Positions 47,802-55,595 of a stretch of 64,000 nucleotides of DNA are shown piece by piece (the first letter of the stretch is position 1; every line of letters begins with the position of its first letter). The notes under the pieces are model-generated. The model worked only from the letters and a program-made list of their open reading frames with translations. It was not told where the DNA came from and did no database searches. A program made the position numbers and the translations under genes. Source of the DNA: Aureimonas glaciei (GTDB lineage: Bacteria; Pseudomonadota; Alphaproteobacteria; Rhizobiales; Rhizobiaceae); assembly GCF_014643375.1 (NCBI RefSeq), contig NZ_BMJJ01000003.1:248001-312000 (forward strand). Direction: 5' to 3'.

Positions 47802-48209
47802 CGCAACTGCCGCTGCTAGGATTGATTCGTGACCTTTTCGCAGCGGCCAATCCCGTCAGGGCCTGGCCGTCGGGGTGCTGGCCTCTGCGGGCAAGCGTCG
47901 CGTTTTTCGGCGCCGGGCAGAGCGACGCTCCTCGCTCGCTGGGCATCTGCGCGGCTTACACAGGTCTTGTCGAAGCCGATAGAGGGGAGCCTGCTCCCGG
48001 TCCCGCCTTCCCTTTTTCGATCGAAGAACTCCCCACTGGATGGAGCGGAGGGGCAACGTACCTGAGCCAGCCCATTGTCGCTCGCCCCGGCTGCAACGCC
48101 GCCGTGGACCGTCAGGCCAGTTCGCCTTCTCCTGCGACGGTCGGGTTTGTCCTGTCTGCTTCGCTGCGAACAGCCCTCAACGCGACGAACGGGCTGCGGA
48201 GGGAAGGGC
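47802..48209. other. Intergenic, no recognised feature
   Basis: About 400 bases upstream of wzm and downstream of gtrA (both minus strand). It should hold the wzm promoter. Open frames exist on the plus strand (for example from 47822) but they lack any family resemblance and run through gtrA in antisense. Confidence 0.5.
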
Positions 48210-48623
48210 TTACCGGGCCTTCCCGGGTATCGTATCGGCGACGCTTCTCAGGATCGCAAACTGCAGAGGGATGGCCGTCAGGACCACGACGAGCATGGCC
48301 ACGGACGGCGGCACATCCAGAGCGTCCACGAGGATCGACAGCGCGAGCAGCCCGTATAAATACTGGATGGAGTAGGAAACCAGAACGGCCAGGCCTAGAC
48401 GCACCGTATACTGTTTGCGGAAAACGAAACGCGAGTTCAGAAAATAGGCGATCAGTATCCCACAAGCGTATGTAATCGAATATGCCAGTCGGTAACTGAA
48501 GAATTGTAGCAGGGCCAGAAAAATAAGATATGTCGTCCCGGTGTTAAGAACGCCGGATATCAAAAATCGCGTGAGCTGACGGGCGACGTCCTTCTGCCGC
48601 AACTGCCGAATTCGATCAATCAC
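48210..48623 (-). CDS. GtrA-family membrane protein
   Basis: 137 residues with four hydrophobic helices: [40 protein letters not shown] (the GtrA signature with NSRFVFR), [33 protein letters not shown]. GtrA proteins are thought to flip undecaprenyl-phosphate-linked sugars or to hold the transferase at the membrane. It begins with GTG inside the end of the preceding gene, so it is coupled to the amino-sugar set. Confidence 0.86.
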   Translation of the reverse strand: MIDRIRQLRQKDVARQLTRFLISGVLNTGTTYLIFLALLQFFSYRLAYSITYACGILIAYFLNSRFVFRKQYTVRLGLAVLVSYSIQYLYGLLALSILVDALDVPPSVAMLVVVLTAIPLQFAILRSVADTIPGKAR

Positions 48624-49572
48624 GAGTCGTCGCTCGCTTGAAGTCTTCGTAGGACCGAATGTAGTCGTTGGAATCGTAATTTTCTGAGGCAAAGACGAGA
48701 AGGACGGCATCGTCCGTATAGCGGTATTGGGTTCCCCAGACCATAGCGGGCATGTGGACCCCGCGGCTGGGGCGATCGAGGAGGACCTCCGTCCGGTTCT
48801 TGCCGTCATCGAGCAGAACGGTAACGGATCCGCGCAGGCAGATCAGAAACTGCTGACAGACCTTGTGCGCATGTTCTCCCCGAACCTCGCGCGAAGGAAC
48901 GTCGTAGACGACGAAATAACGCTTGGCCTGAAAAGGAAGATCCTTCTCGAACTCGCCGACGGAGAGGCTCCCGCGCATGTCGGAGACGACTTTCAGGCGA
49001 TGCAGCGTCGCGCCGCCGACGCCGAGCTCGGTCACGGCCTCATCGAGGTCCGTTTCGCCGCTGGCCGCTACCGGCGAGTCTGCCTGCAGCTTGGTGTTGG
49101 AATAACCGACAATCCGCGCGGGATTGCCGACGACGATGGCGTTCGGGGGCACGTCTCTCGTGACGACGGCGCCGGCGCCGATCATGGCGCCGCGCGAGAT
49201 CCGCAGGCCCGGCAAGATCGTGGCATTGGCGCCGATGGAGGCATCGTCCTCGACGACCGTCTTCTGGAACACCTCGGGATATTGCCGCGAGCGGGGAAAA
49301 CGGTCGTTGGTGAACGTTGCGTTCGGACCGATGAAGACGCGATCGCCGATGGTGATGCCGTCCCAGACCTGGACGCCGCATTTGACTGTCACGCCGTCGC
49401 CCAGCTGGACGTCGTTCTCGATGAAGACGTTGTCGCAGATATTGCAGTCCTGCCCGATCTGCGCTCCGGGAAGCACGTGCGCGAACGCCCAGATTCGGGT
49501 TCTATCGCCGATGTTTTCGCTCTCGCAGATCCCGGAAGGATGGACGAAGAAGGCTCTTTCGTGAGTGGTCAT
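48616..49572 (-). CDS. Bifunctional dTDP-sugar acetyltransferase/3,4-ketoisomerase
   Basis: 318 residues with two domains. Residues 1-165 are a left-handed beta-helix acyltransferase ([60 protein letters not shown]). Residues about 185-318 are a WxcM-like cupin of the FdtA/QdtA ketoisomerase type ([60 protein letters not shown]). The same fusion is known as FdtD in Shewanella and WxcM in Xanthomonas. It would turn dTDP-4-keto-6-deoxyglucose into the 3-keto sugar and N-acetylate the aminated product. Whether the product is Fuc3NAc or Qui3NAc is not decidable here. It overlaps the GT2 gene by four bases. Confidence 0.88.
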   Translation of the reverse strand: MTTHERAFFVHPSGICESENIGDRTRIWAFAHVLPGAQIGQDCNICDNVFIENDVQLGDGVTVKCGVQVWDGITIGDRVFIGPNATFTNDRFPRSRQYPEVFQKTVVEDDASIGANATILPGLRISRGAMIGAGAVVTRDVPPNAIVVGNPARIVGYSNTKLQADSPVAASGETDLDEAVTELGVGGATLHRLKVVSDMRGSLSVGEFEKDLPFQAKRYFVVYDVPSREVRGEHAHKVCQQFLICLRGSVTVLLDDGKNRTEVLLDRPSRGVHMPAMVWGTQYRYTDDAVLLVFASENYDSNDYIRSYEDFKRATTRD

Positions 49573-50594
49573 GGCAGTCTCTCTGCTGGCGCCGCTGTGC
49601 CCGGCAATGGCGGGTCGTTTCTGACGATCTGCTGGATGACGCGCAGCGGGCGTCGCTTTGTATTCTCAAACGTGCGCCAGAGATAGGATCCGATCACGCC
49701 CTGAACGGCCAGGGTGGAAGAGCCCATAAACACGATGAGCAACGCCAGAGCGGTATAGCCGGGCTCGGTGATCAGGCCGAACAGGCGCCCCATGAGAACG
49801 ACCACGGCGAAGATCAGGCTCAGCACGCATCCCAGGATTCCGATCCATAAGACGGCCAGGATCGGCAGATCGGAGAACGAGAAAATGCTGTCCATCATGT
49901 AGCGCAGCCGCCGCGAAAAATTCCAGGCGCTCGTCCCCTTCAGCCGCGGCCGCCGCTCGTAGGGGACGAAGACACGACGATATCCGACCCAGAATAGTTG
50001 CGCGACGAGCGAACTGTTCGGCTCATGGATCTCCAGCACAGAGTCGGCGACGGCCCGGTTGCAAGCGAAAATATCAACGCCGCCTTTGGGAATGTCGCGG
50101 ATGACCATCTTCCGGTAGAGCCACCAGAAACTGTTGGACAAGACGTTCTGGAGCACGGAATCGTGCCGCCCCGAGCGCTGACCAAAGGCGATGTCGCCCT
50201 CGTCGCTCTCCAGCAAGCCGAAAAACGTGCGTATGAGCTCAGGTGGCTCCTGCAGATCGGCGGCCATCACCGCGATCATCTCACCGCGGGCCAGTTCCAG
50301 TCCGGTCCGGATCGCCGTGAAGGAGCCGAAATTCCGGCTGTGGTAGATGACCGTGGCAGGACAACCGAGTTCGGCCAGGCGGCCCTCGATCATCTTGCCC
50401 GACCGGTCGGGTGATCCGTCGATCACGAAGATGATTTCGATATCTCCGGGGTCCCGCGAAAACCCCGAGAGGACTTCGATCAGGTCGTCGATGTTCTCCT
50501 CGTTCCGATAGATCGGAATAATCAGGGAGCGCCGCGGCGCAAGGTTGATCAAGGGCACGGCCAGGCCAAGGTCCGCCGGTTTCAACGACGCCAC
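49569..50594 (-). CDS. GT2 polyprenyl-phosphate glycosyltransferase (GtrB/WxcL-like)
   Basis: 341 residues. A DPM1/GtrB-type GT2 domain ([58 protein letters not shown]) is followed by two C-terminal membrane helices ([40 protein letters not shown]). Such enzymes load a sugar on undecaprenyl phosphate. It overlaps the aminotransferase gene by 13 bases and the ketoisomerase gene by four. The likely donor is the dTDP-amino sugar made by its neighbours. Confidence 0.87.
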   Translation of the reverse strand: MASLKPADLGLAVPLINLAPRRSLIIPIYRNEENIDDLIEVLSGFSRDPGDIEIIFVIDGSPDRSGKMIEGRLAELGCPATVIYHSRNFGSFTAIRTGLELARGEMIAVMAADLQEPPELIRTFFGLLESDEGDIAFGQRSGRHDSVLQNVLSNSFWWLYRKMVIRDIPKGGVDIFACNRAVADSVLEIHEPNSSLVAQLFWVGYRRVFVPYERRPRLKGTSAWNFSRRLRYMMDSIFSFSDLPILAVLWIGILGCVLSLIFAVVVLMGRLFGLITEPGYTALALLIVFMGSSTLAVQGVIGSYLWRTFENTKRRPLRVIQQIVRNDPPLPGTAAPAERLP

Positions 50595-51721
50595 GCGGAC
50601 AGCCCCTCGCTGACCCGCTCGATCTCCTGCTCCGTCATGCCCGGAAAACAGGGAATGGTCAGAAGACGACCGATACTCCGGCGAGAAACCGGCAGGCCGC
50701 CGGCAGCTTCGCGCTTTGGCATGTCGGCCCAGCCGGGCTGATCACAGTCGAGGATCGGATAATGGATGTCGGTCCCGATCCGTCGTTCGCTCAGATGACG
50801 GCGAAGCTCATCGCGATCGTCAGCCAGGAGGATCGCCAGATGGCCGACGCTTCCGTGCGAACTCTGAACGAGACGAACGCCCTCGGGCAATGCCTCTGCA
50901 TAGCGCGCCAGTATCTGGACACGCCGATCGTTCGCCTGACCGAGATGGGGGAGAAGCACCGAAAGGATCGCCGCCTGGATCTCGTCGATGCGAGAGTTCC
51001 TGCCCCCCGGTCGGGCGATTGTATATTTGTCAGACCAACCGTACTGGCGCAGGGCATTGCAGGCCTGAGCCAGTTCGTCGTCCGATGTCACGATGCCGCC
51101 CGCATCGCCGAAGGCGCCGAGATTCTTGGTCGGATAGAAGCTGAAGGTGGCGATGTCGCCCAGGCTGCCGACGCGCTTGCCGTGAAGCTCGGCCCCATGG
51201 GCCTGTGCGCAATCTTCGAGGATGGGAACCGACTGGTGGCCGGCCTGATCCATCTTTTCCCGGAGAGTGGATACGTCGACCACCCCACCATACAGGTGCG
51301 TCACGACGACCAGGGCTGTCTCGTCGCTCAGTGCGCGAAGGATGGAGTCGATGTCGGCCAGCTGAGAGGCTTCTTCGATATCGACATAGACCGGCGTCAG
51401 GCCGACCGAACGGGCGGCAATGGTCGAATAGCCGCCTGCATTGGCCACGGTGATGATGTCGCGGCCCTTTGGTTTGCGGACGGAGAGGAGCGCGCGGAAG
51501 GCGATTTCCAAGGCGTCGGTGCCGTTGGCAACGCCGACGCAGTGTTCGACACCCACATAGCGGGCGAAATCGGCGCAGAAACGCGCGGCCCTGTCCCCGT
51601 TGAGCCACCAGCCCGATGCGAGCACCGCGTTCACCGCCTCCGTGATCGGTTCCGAGCTGTCCTGGTAGATTCGCTTCAGATCGTTCAGGGGGATGGGGCT
51701 GACGGCGGAAAACTGATTCAT
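50582..51721 (-). CDS. DegT-family dTDP-3-keto-6-deoxyhexose 3-aminotransferase
   Basis: 379-residue PLP enzyme of the DegT/DnrJ/EryC1 family. PIPLNDLKRIYQDSSEPITE, CVGVANGTDALEIAFRALLS, VPILEDCAQAHGAEL and the PLP-lysine block FSFYPTKNLGAFGDAGGIVT. It resembles FdtB/QdtB/WxcK, which aminate C3 of dTDP-3-keto-6-deoxyhexose. The adjacent ketoisomerase-acetyltransferase fusion supports that assignment. It leads a four-gene overlapping unit (aminotransferase, GT2, fusion, GtrA). Confidence 0.86.
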   Translation of the reverse strand: MNQFSAVSPIPLNDLKRIYQDSSEPITEAVNAVLASGWWLNGDRAARFCADFARYVGVEHCVGVANGTDALEIAFRALLSVRKPKGRDIITVANAGGYSTIAARSVGLTPVYVDIEEASQLADIDSILRALSDETALVVVTHLYGGVVDVSTLREKMDQAGHQSVPILEDCAQAHGAELHGKRVGSLGDIATFSFYPTKNLGAFGDAGGIVTSDDELAQACNALRQYGWSDKYTIARPGGRNSRIDEIQAAILSVLLPHLGQANDRRVQILARYAEALPEGVRLVQSSHGSVGHLAILLADDRDELRRHLSERRIGTDIHYPILDCDQPGWADMPKREAAGGLPVSRRSIGRLLTIPCFPGMTEQEIERVSEGLSAWRR

Positions 51722-52060
51722 GGTTGTCTCAACTCCCTAATGCCGCCGGTTCGACACGGCGGCTCGATCGACCTGAAGGGGTCGCTGGCGAATGCGGGCC
51801 CCATCGGAGACAGCATGAGAATACGCTACTAATCCATCCGGCAGTTCTTCCGCAACAAAACCTGCGGTCTTAGGGACGGGTTTTAACGCCGCGTTGGCCC
51901 GTTCAGGCGGCCGGGAACCAGCCGATCGATAGCGACGCGTCCGAGCCCGGAGATGGACCTCACTTTGCTGCCGCGATCGATCGGCCGCGCGCACTCCGTT
52001 CTGGTCGGCCGGGCGGCATGGCCGGCACAGGCCTCCGCCCAGGTGTACGGCCATTTGAAT
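51722..52060. other. Intergenic upstream of the amino-sugar operon
   Basis: About 340 bases holding the presumed promoter of the 51.7-48.2 kb operon. No gene is recognised. The right part grades into the transposase remnant at 52061 and may be eroded insertion-sequence DNA as well. Confidence 0.45.
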
Positions 52061-52410
52061 GCTCCTGATGACCCGTTTTCGCGGGTCGACGTGATCACCT
52101 CCGTGCAGCGCCGGTAGCGACGGTCGACGACCGAGAAGGCGGCCTCGTCGAGGAGGCACGCAGGCGGGATTGAGAGTGTCCTTCGTGCCGCGGCAGGCGG
52201 GTGTCTCGCCGTCACAGCTCTATGCCCGGAAGGACCGAATGCTGGAGGGCGTCCGTGCCGCCATCCGGGCAGGCGAAGACCTCGTCGGCACATCCAGCAT
52301 GGGCGATCTGGAGAGGCAGGTCCGCGACCTCGGGCGCCTGCTCGGCCCAAGACGGTGGAGAGCGAGATTCTCAAGGGCGAAACGGCTGGCGACGGCGGTT
52401 ACAATCCCTG
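52061..52410 (+). pseudogene. IS3-family transposase OrfA remnant
   Basis: Reading across frames recovers an IS3-type OrfA: MTRF-RVDVITSVQRR-stop-RRSTTEKA-LVEEARR near 52060-52165, then VSFVPRQAGVSPSQLYARKD and DLERQVRDLGRLLGP up to about 52350, then KTVESEILKGE in another frame to about 52385. The order (basic lead, helix-turn-helix ending in SPSQL, leucine-rich coiled coil ending LLG-K-KT-E-EIL) is that of OrfA from the IS2-like branch. Internal stop and at least two to three frameshifts show it is dead. No OrfB was recognised after it. Confidence 0.68.
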
Positions 52411-52422
52411 AGTCACAGGGAT
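52404..52422. other. Short hairpin downstream of tRNA-Ser
   Basis: ATCCCTG-AGTCA-CAGGGAT forms a 7-bp stem about 30 bases past the tRNA 3' end on the minus strand. It lacks a T-run on that strand, so a terminator role is only possible. Confidence 0.35.
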
Positions 52423-52451
52423 GGCTTGTCGGTAAAGCTTTGAAGATCGTC

Positions 52452-52541
52452 TGGCGGAGAAGAAGGGATTCGAACCCTCGAAACGGTTCCCCGTTTACGC
52501 CCTTAGCAGGGGCGCGCCTTCGACCACTCGGCCACCTCTCC
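52452..52541 (-). tRNA. tRNA-Ser(GCT)
   Basis: The minus strand gives a class II tRNA with encoded CCA end. Acceptor GGAGAGG pairs with CTTCTCC, D-arm GGCCGAGTGGTCGAAGGC, anticodon loop CTGCTAA (anticodon GCT, reading AGC/AGT), a long variable arm (GTAAACGGGGAACCGTTTC) and T-arm GAGGGTTCGAATCCCTT. The long variable arm is expected of serine tRNAs. It lies beside the transposase remnant at the right edge of the polysaccharide locus. Confidence 0.95.
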
Positions 52542-53036
52542 AACTCCGTGCACTAAAGGAAGCGTCCCGGCTTTTCAAGGCGCGGCGCGCACTATTCGAC
52601 CGCCGCCCCGCAATGGCGGCGGACCAGGGGTTTCTTTCGTCGAAAATCGCCCGGTGGCGGCTTTGGGGGCGTCGGCCTCAACGAAAGAAAGGCCCGCGGA
52701 CCGCCCGGAACGGGCACTGCGATTCGGCGACGCGAGATCTGCCGGGCGCGCCGCAGGACGCCGGAATCCGTGCCGCGTGGCCACCGCGGAACGGCGTTCT
52801 GGTCAGAGGCGCCGATCGCCGCGGTTGGCCAGCTCGGCCGGCCGGTCACGAAAACTCCCCCTTTCGCGACAATATGTGACCGGGCGCCGCCCTGCTGCGG
52901 CGTTTGCTTCCGTGCCCAAACAGTTTAGCCACCGGGCGGAAGTGCTGCGCGGGGACGCTGCGGCGCACCACGCAGTCAGTGCGGCACGGATGCTCCGGGT
53001 TTTCCGGAAAGGCCGATCGCAGCCAAGAGGAAGAGC
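52542..53036. other. Intergenic, tRNA-Ser to gnnB
   Basis: About 495 bases with open frames on both strands but no protein resemblance. It must hold the promoters of the tRNA (minus) and gnnB (plus). Nothing else is recognised. Confidence 0.5.
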
Positions 53037-54191
53037 ATGGACAGACCGATCCCCTTCATCGACCTCGGCGCGCAGCGCGACCGGATTCGCGACCGCATCG
53101 ACGCGGCCATCGCCCGCGTCGTCGACAGTGCCGCCTTCATCATGGGGCCGGAGATCGCCACCCTCGAACGCCAGCTGTCGGCGTTTTCCGGGGCCGCGCA
53201 TACCCTGTCCTGCGGATCCGGCACCGATGCGCTGGTGCTGCCGCTGATGGCCTGGGGCGTCGGGCCGGGGGACGCGGTGTTCTGCCCGAGCTTCACCTTC
53301 GCCGCCACCGCCGAGGTCGTCGCGCTGGTTGGGGCGACGGCCGTATTCGTCGATGTCGACGAAGAAACCTTCAACCTCGATACCGCCAATCTGCGCCGGG
53401 CGATCGAGGAGACGCTCGCCGCCGGCCAGCTGGTGCCGCGCGCGGTGATTGCCGTCGACCTGTTCGGCCAGGCGGCGGACTATCCCGCGATCCGTGCGCT
53501 GTGCGACGAGTTCGGCCTGAAGCTGATCTCGGACGCCGCGCAAGGCTTCGGCGGAACGCTCGACGGAAAGATGGCCAATGAATGGGCCGACGTCGTCTCC
53601 ACCAGCTTCTTCCCGGCCAAGCCGCTCGGCTGCTATGGCGACGGCGGCGCGGTGCAGACGGACGATGCCGAACTCCATGCCGTGATGCAGTCGCTGCGCG
53701 TCCATGGCCAGGGCGAGGACCGCTACGACAATGTCCGCATCGGCATGAACGGCCGCATGGACACGATCCAGGCCGCCGTGCTGATCGAGAAGCTCGCCAT
53801 CTTCCCCGGCGAGATCGAGGCCCGCAACCGCATCGCCGAGCGCTACAACGCGGCCTTCGCCGGCCTCGTCACGCCGCAGACCGTCGTCGCGAACGCGGTC
53901 TCGACCTGGGCGCAGTATACCATCCGCGTGCCCGCGGGCCTGCGCGACGGCCTTGCCGCGGCGCTAAAGACGCGCGGCGTGCCGACGGCGATCTATTATC
54001 CCAAACCCCTGCATCGGCAGACCGCCTACCGGCATTTCCCCGTGGCCGGCAACGGCCTGCCGGTCTCGGACCGGCTCGCCGGCGAAGTGATCAGCCTGCC
54101 GATGCATCCCTATCTCGATGCCGCGACACAGGACCGGATCATCGGCGCGGTCACCGAGACGCTGGCCGAACTGCGCGCCGAGGCGGCCTGA
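53037..54191 (+). CDS. gnnB: DegT-family UDP-3-keto-GlcNAc aminotransferase (GnnB/WbpE-like)
   Basis: 384 residues. IPFIDLGAQRDRIRDRIDAA, FIMGPEIATLERQLSAFSGA, LISDAAQGFGGTLDG, the PLP-lysine block TSFFPAKPLGCYGDGGAVQT, VRIGMNGRMDTIQAAVL and SLPMHPYLDAATQ follow the WbpE/WlbC/GnnB pattern, which aminates C3 of a UDP-2-acetamido-3-keto sugar. A Gfo/Idh/MocA dehydrogenase gene follows, the expected partner. In several Rhizobiales lipid A contains 2,3-diamino-2,3-dideoxyglucose made by GnnA and GnnB, and no UDP-GlcNAc 6-dehydrogenase is nearby to favour a uronic acid. AAGAGGAAGAG precedes the ATG. Confidence 0.75.
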   Translation: MDRPIPFIDLGAQRDRIRDRIDAAIARVVDSAAFIMGPEIATLERQLSAFSGAAHTLSCGSGTDALVLPLMAWGVGPGDAVFCPSFTFAATAEVVALVGATAVFVDVDEETFNLDTANLRRAIEETLAAGQLVPRAVIAVDLFGQAADYPAIRALCDEFGLKLISDAAQGFGGTLDGKMANEWADVVSTSFFPAKPLGCYGDGGAVQTDDAELHAVMQSLRVHGQGEDRYDNVRIGMNGRMDTIQAAVLIEKLAIFPGEIEARNRIAERYNAAFAGLVTPQTVVANAVSTWAQYTIRVPAGLRDGLAAALKTRGVPTAIYYPKPLHRQTAYRHFPVAGNGLPVSDRLAGEVISLPMHPYLDAATQDRIIGAVTETLAELRAEAA

Positions 54192-54196
54192 GACGT

Positions 54197-54233
54197 CCGG
54201 GCGGGGAGGGCGCTTGTGGCGCTGCCCGCCCGG
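54197..54233 (+). other. Hairpin between gnnB and gnnA
   Basis: CCGGGCGGG (54197-54205) pairs with CCCGCCCGG (54225-54233), with further GGGCGC/GCGCT pairing inside. It lies just after the gnnB stop and has no T-run. It may weaken read-through to gnnA. Confidence 0.45.
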
Positions 54234-54340
54234 CCCATCCATCGCCGGACGGCCATGTCCGTCCGCTGCGAATTTTCCCGGTCCACGCCGGCGGCCGACA
54301 GGGGCCGCGCGGATCGGCCCCAGCATGAAGAGGCATTGCA

Positions 54341-55267
54341 GTGACGGATAGACTGAGGATCGGCGTCATCGGCTGCGGCGTGATGGGGGCGCACCACGTC
54401 CGCACCGTCGCGGCCAGCCCGGCCGCCCGTCTCGTCGGCGTCGTCGACCCCGACGAGGCCCGCCGGACGGCGGTCGCCGCCGCCAACGCCGTGCCCGGCC
54501 ATGCGGACGTCGCCGCGCTTCTGGCCGCCGGCATCGACGGGGCCGTCATCGCCGCGCCGACCGCCCGTCACCATGCGATGGCTGCAGAGCTTCTGTCGGC
54601 CGGCGTGCATGTGCTGGTGGAAAAGCCGATCGCCGCGACGGCGGACGAGGCCCGCGATCTCGTGGCGCTGGCGCAGGCCCGAGACCTCAGGCTGATGGTC
54701 GGCCATGTCGAGCGCTTCAACCCGGCGCTCGCGGCGCTGAAGGCGGCGCTGGCCGGCGAGGACGTGCGCTCGATCGTCATCACCCGGGCCAGCCCCTATC
54801 CCGCCCGCATCGGCGATGTCGGCATCGTGCTGGACCTGGCGGTGCACGACATCGACCTCATCCGCTGGATCGCCGCGTCCGAGATCGCCGAGCACCAGGC
54901 GCTGGTCTCCCAGACGCTCGGGGCGCACGAGGACAGCGCGCTCCTGCAGTTCCGCACCTCCGGCGGCGCGATCGCCAGCATCAACACGAACTGGCTGACT
55001 CCCTTCCGCCAGCGGCGGATGGAGGTGGCGACACGCGACCACTTCTTCGTCTGCGACATGCTGCAGCGGACCGTCACCGTGTTCCGCGACTACGGCAAGG
55101 ACGGCAGTTTTCGCCAGCGCGCGCTCTTCGTGCCGGCGAGCGATCCGCTGGCGGCCGAACATGCGGCCTTCTATGCCGCCATTCGCGGCGAGGCCGAGGT
55201 GCCGGTTTCCGGCCATGACGGGCTGCGCAGCCTGGAGATCGCGCTCGCCTGCCTGAGCCAGCGATGA
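54341..55267 (+). CDS. gnnA: Gfo/Idh/MocA dehydrogenase, GnnA-like UDP-GlcNAc 3-dehydrogenase
   Basis: 308 residues. N-terminal NAD-binding IGVIGCGVMGAHHVRTVAAS, AVIAAPTARHHAMAAELLSA, the family motif VLVEKPIAATADEA and the GHVERFNPALAALKAAL block. The C-terminal half (GIVLDLAVHDIDLIRWIA, holding the catalytic His) completes the fold. The GTG start at 54341 has AGAGG upstream. With the aminotransferase gene before it, it would oxidise C3 of UDP-GlcNAc for amination, giving UDP-GlcNAc3N for lipid A. The specific substrate is inferred from pairing. Confidence 0.75.
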   Translation: MTDRLRIGVIGCGVMGAHHVRTVAASPAARLVGVVDPDEARRTAVAAANAVPGHADVAALLAAGIDGAVIAAPTARHHAMAAELLSAGVHVLVEKPIAATADEARDLVALAQARDLRLMVGHVERFNPALAALKAALAGEDVRSIVITRASPYPARIGDVGIVLDLAVHDIDLIRWIAASEIAEHQALVSQTLGAHEDSALLQFRTSGGAIASINTNWLTPFRQRRMEVATRDHFFVCDMLQRTVTVFRDYGKDGSFRQRALFVPASDPLAAEHAAFYAAIRGEAEVPVSGHDGLRSLEIALACLSQR

Positions 55268-55595
55268 TGCCGGAGGCCGGCCTTCCCGCTTCGGAAAAAG
55301 ATCCTGCGAAGACAGGCGCCTAAGCGGGCGCCGATCCGAAAGGGAGCCGGCGTTCCCCAGGTCCGCTGGCCCACGGCTTTTGCAGGCGAGACCAGCGCGT
55401 GTACTGTCCTCTCCCCCCGCGGTCGGCCGGATTGGCGACCGCGGATCGGCACCGGGAAACTCGATGGCGGCGGGGCTTTAACCAGAAGTCCGGTTAAGCG
55501 GCCGGCCGTCTTGTGACCGGTCCCCGGCTTGGTTAAACCTCGATGAACAAAGCGTGTTCTTGACAGCTTTTTCTCGGGAGCGACGGCGTCCTCAC
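55268..55595. other. Intergenic with dispersed repeat copy
   Basis: About 330 bases upstream of the LysM gene. The only recognised element is the repeat at 55279-55340. The stretch 55480-55560 is AT-richer and likely promoter-bearing. Confidence 0.55.
55279..55340 (+). repeat. Dispersed Rhizobiales-type repeat, copy 1
   Basis: GGCCTTCCCGCTTCGG, then AAAAAGATCCTGCGAAGACA, then AGCGGGCGCCGATCCGAA. The same word order occurs at 62665-62729 with small changes (AAAGATCATGCGACGACA). Similar 'AAAGATCATGC..ACAA' stretches are common between genes in Rhizobiales as I recall. Confidence 0.6.

Noticed and set aside
47822-48475. Plus-strand protein of about 217 residues upstream of wzm
   Set aside because: No family resemblance; its second half is antisense to gtrA.
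52170-52556. Intact small regulator gene
   Set aside because: The frame contains an OrfA helix-turn-helix and coiled coil but loses homology after a frameshift near 52350 and then reads through the tRNA; it is a transposase remnant.
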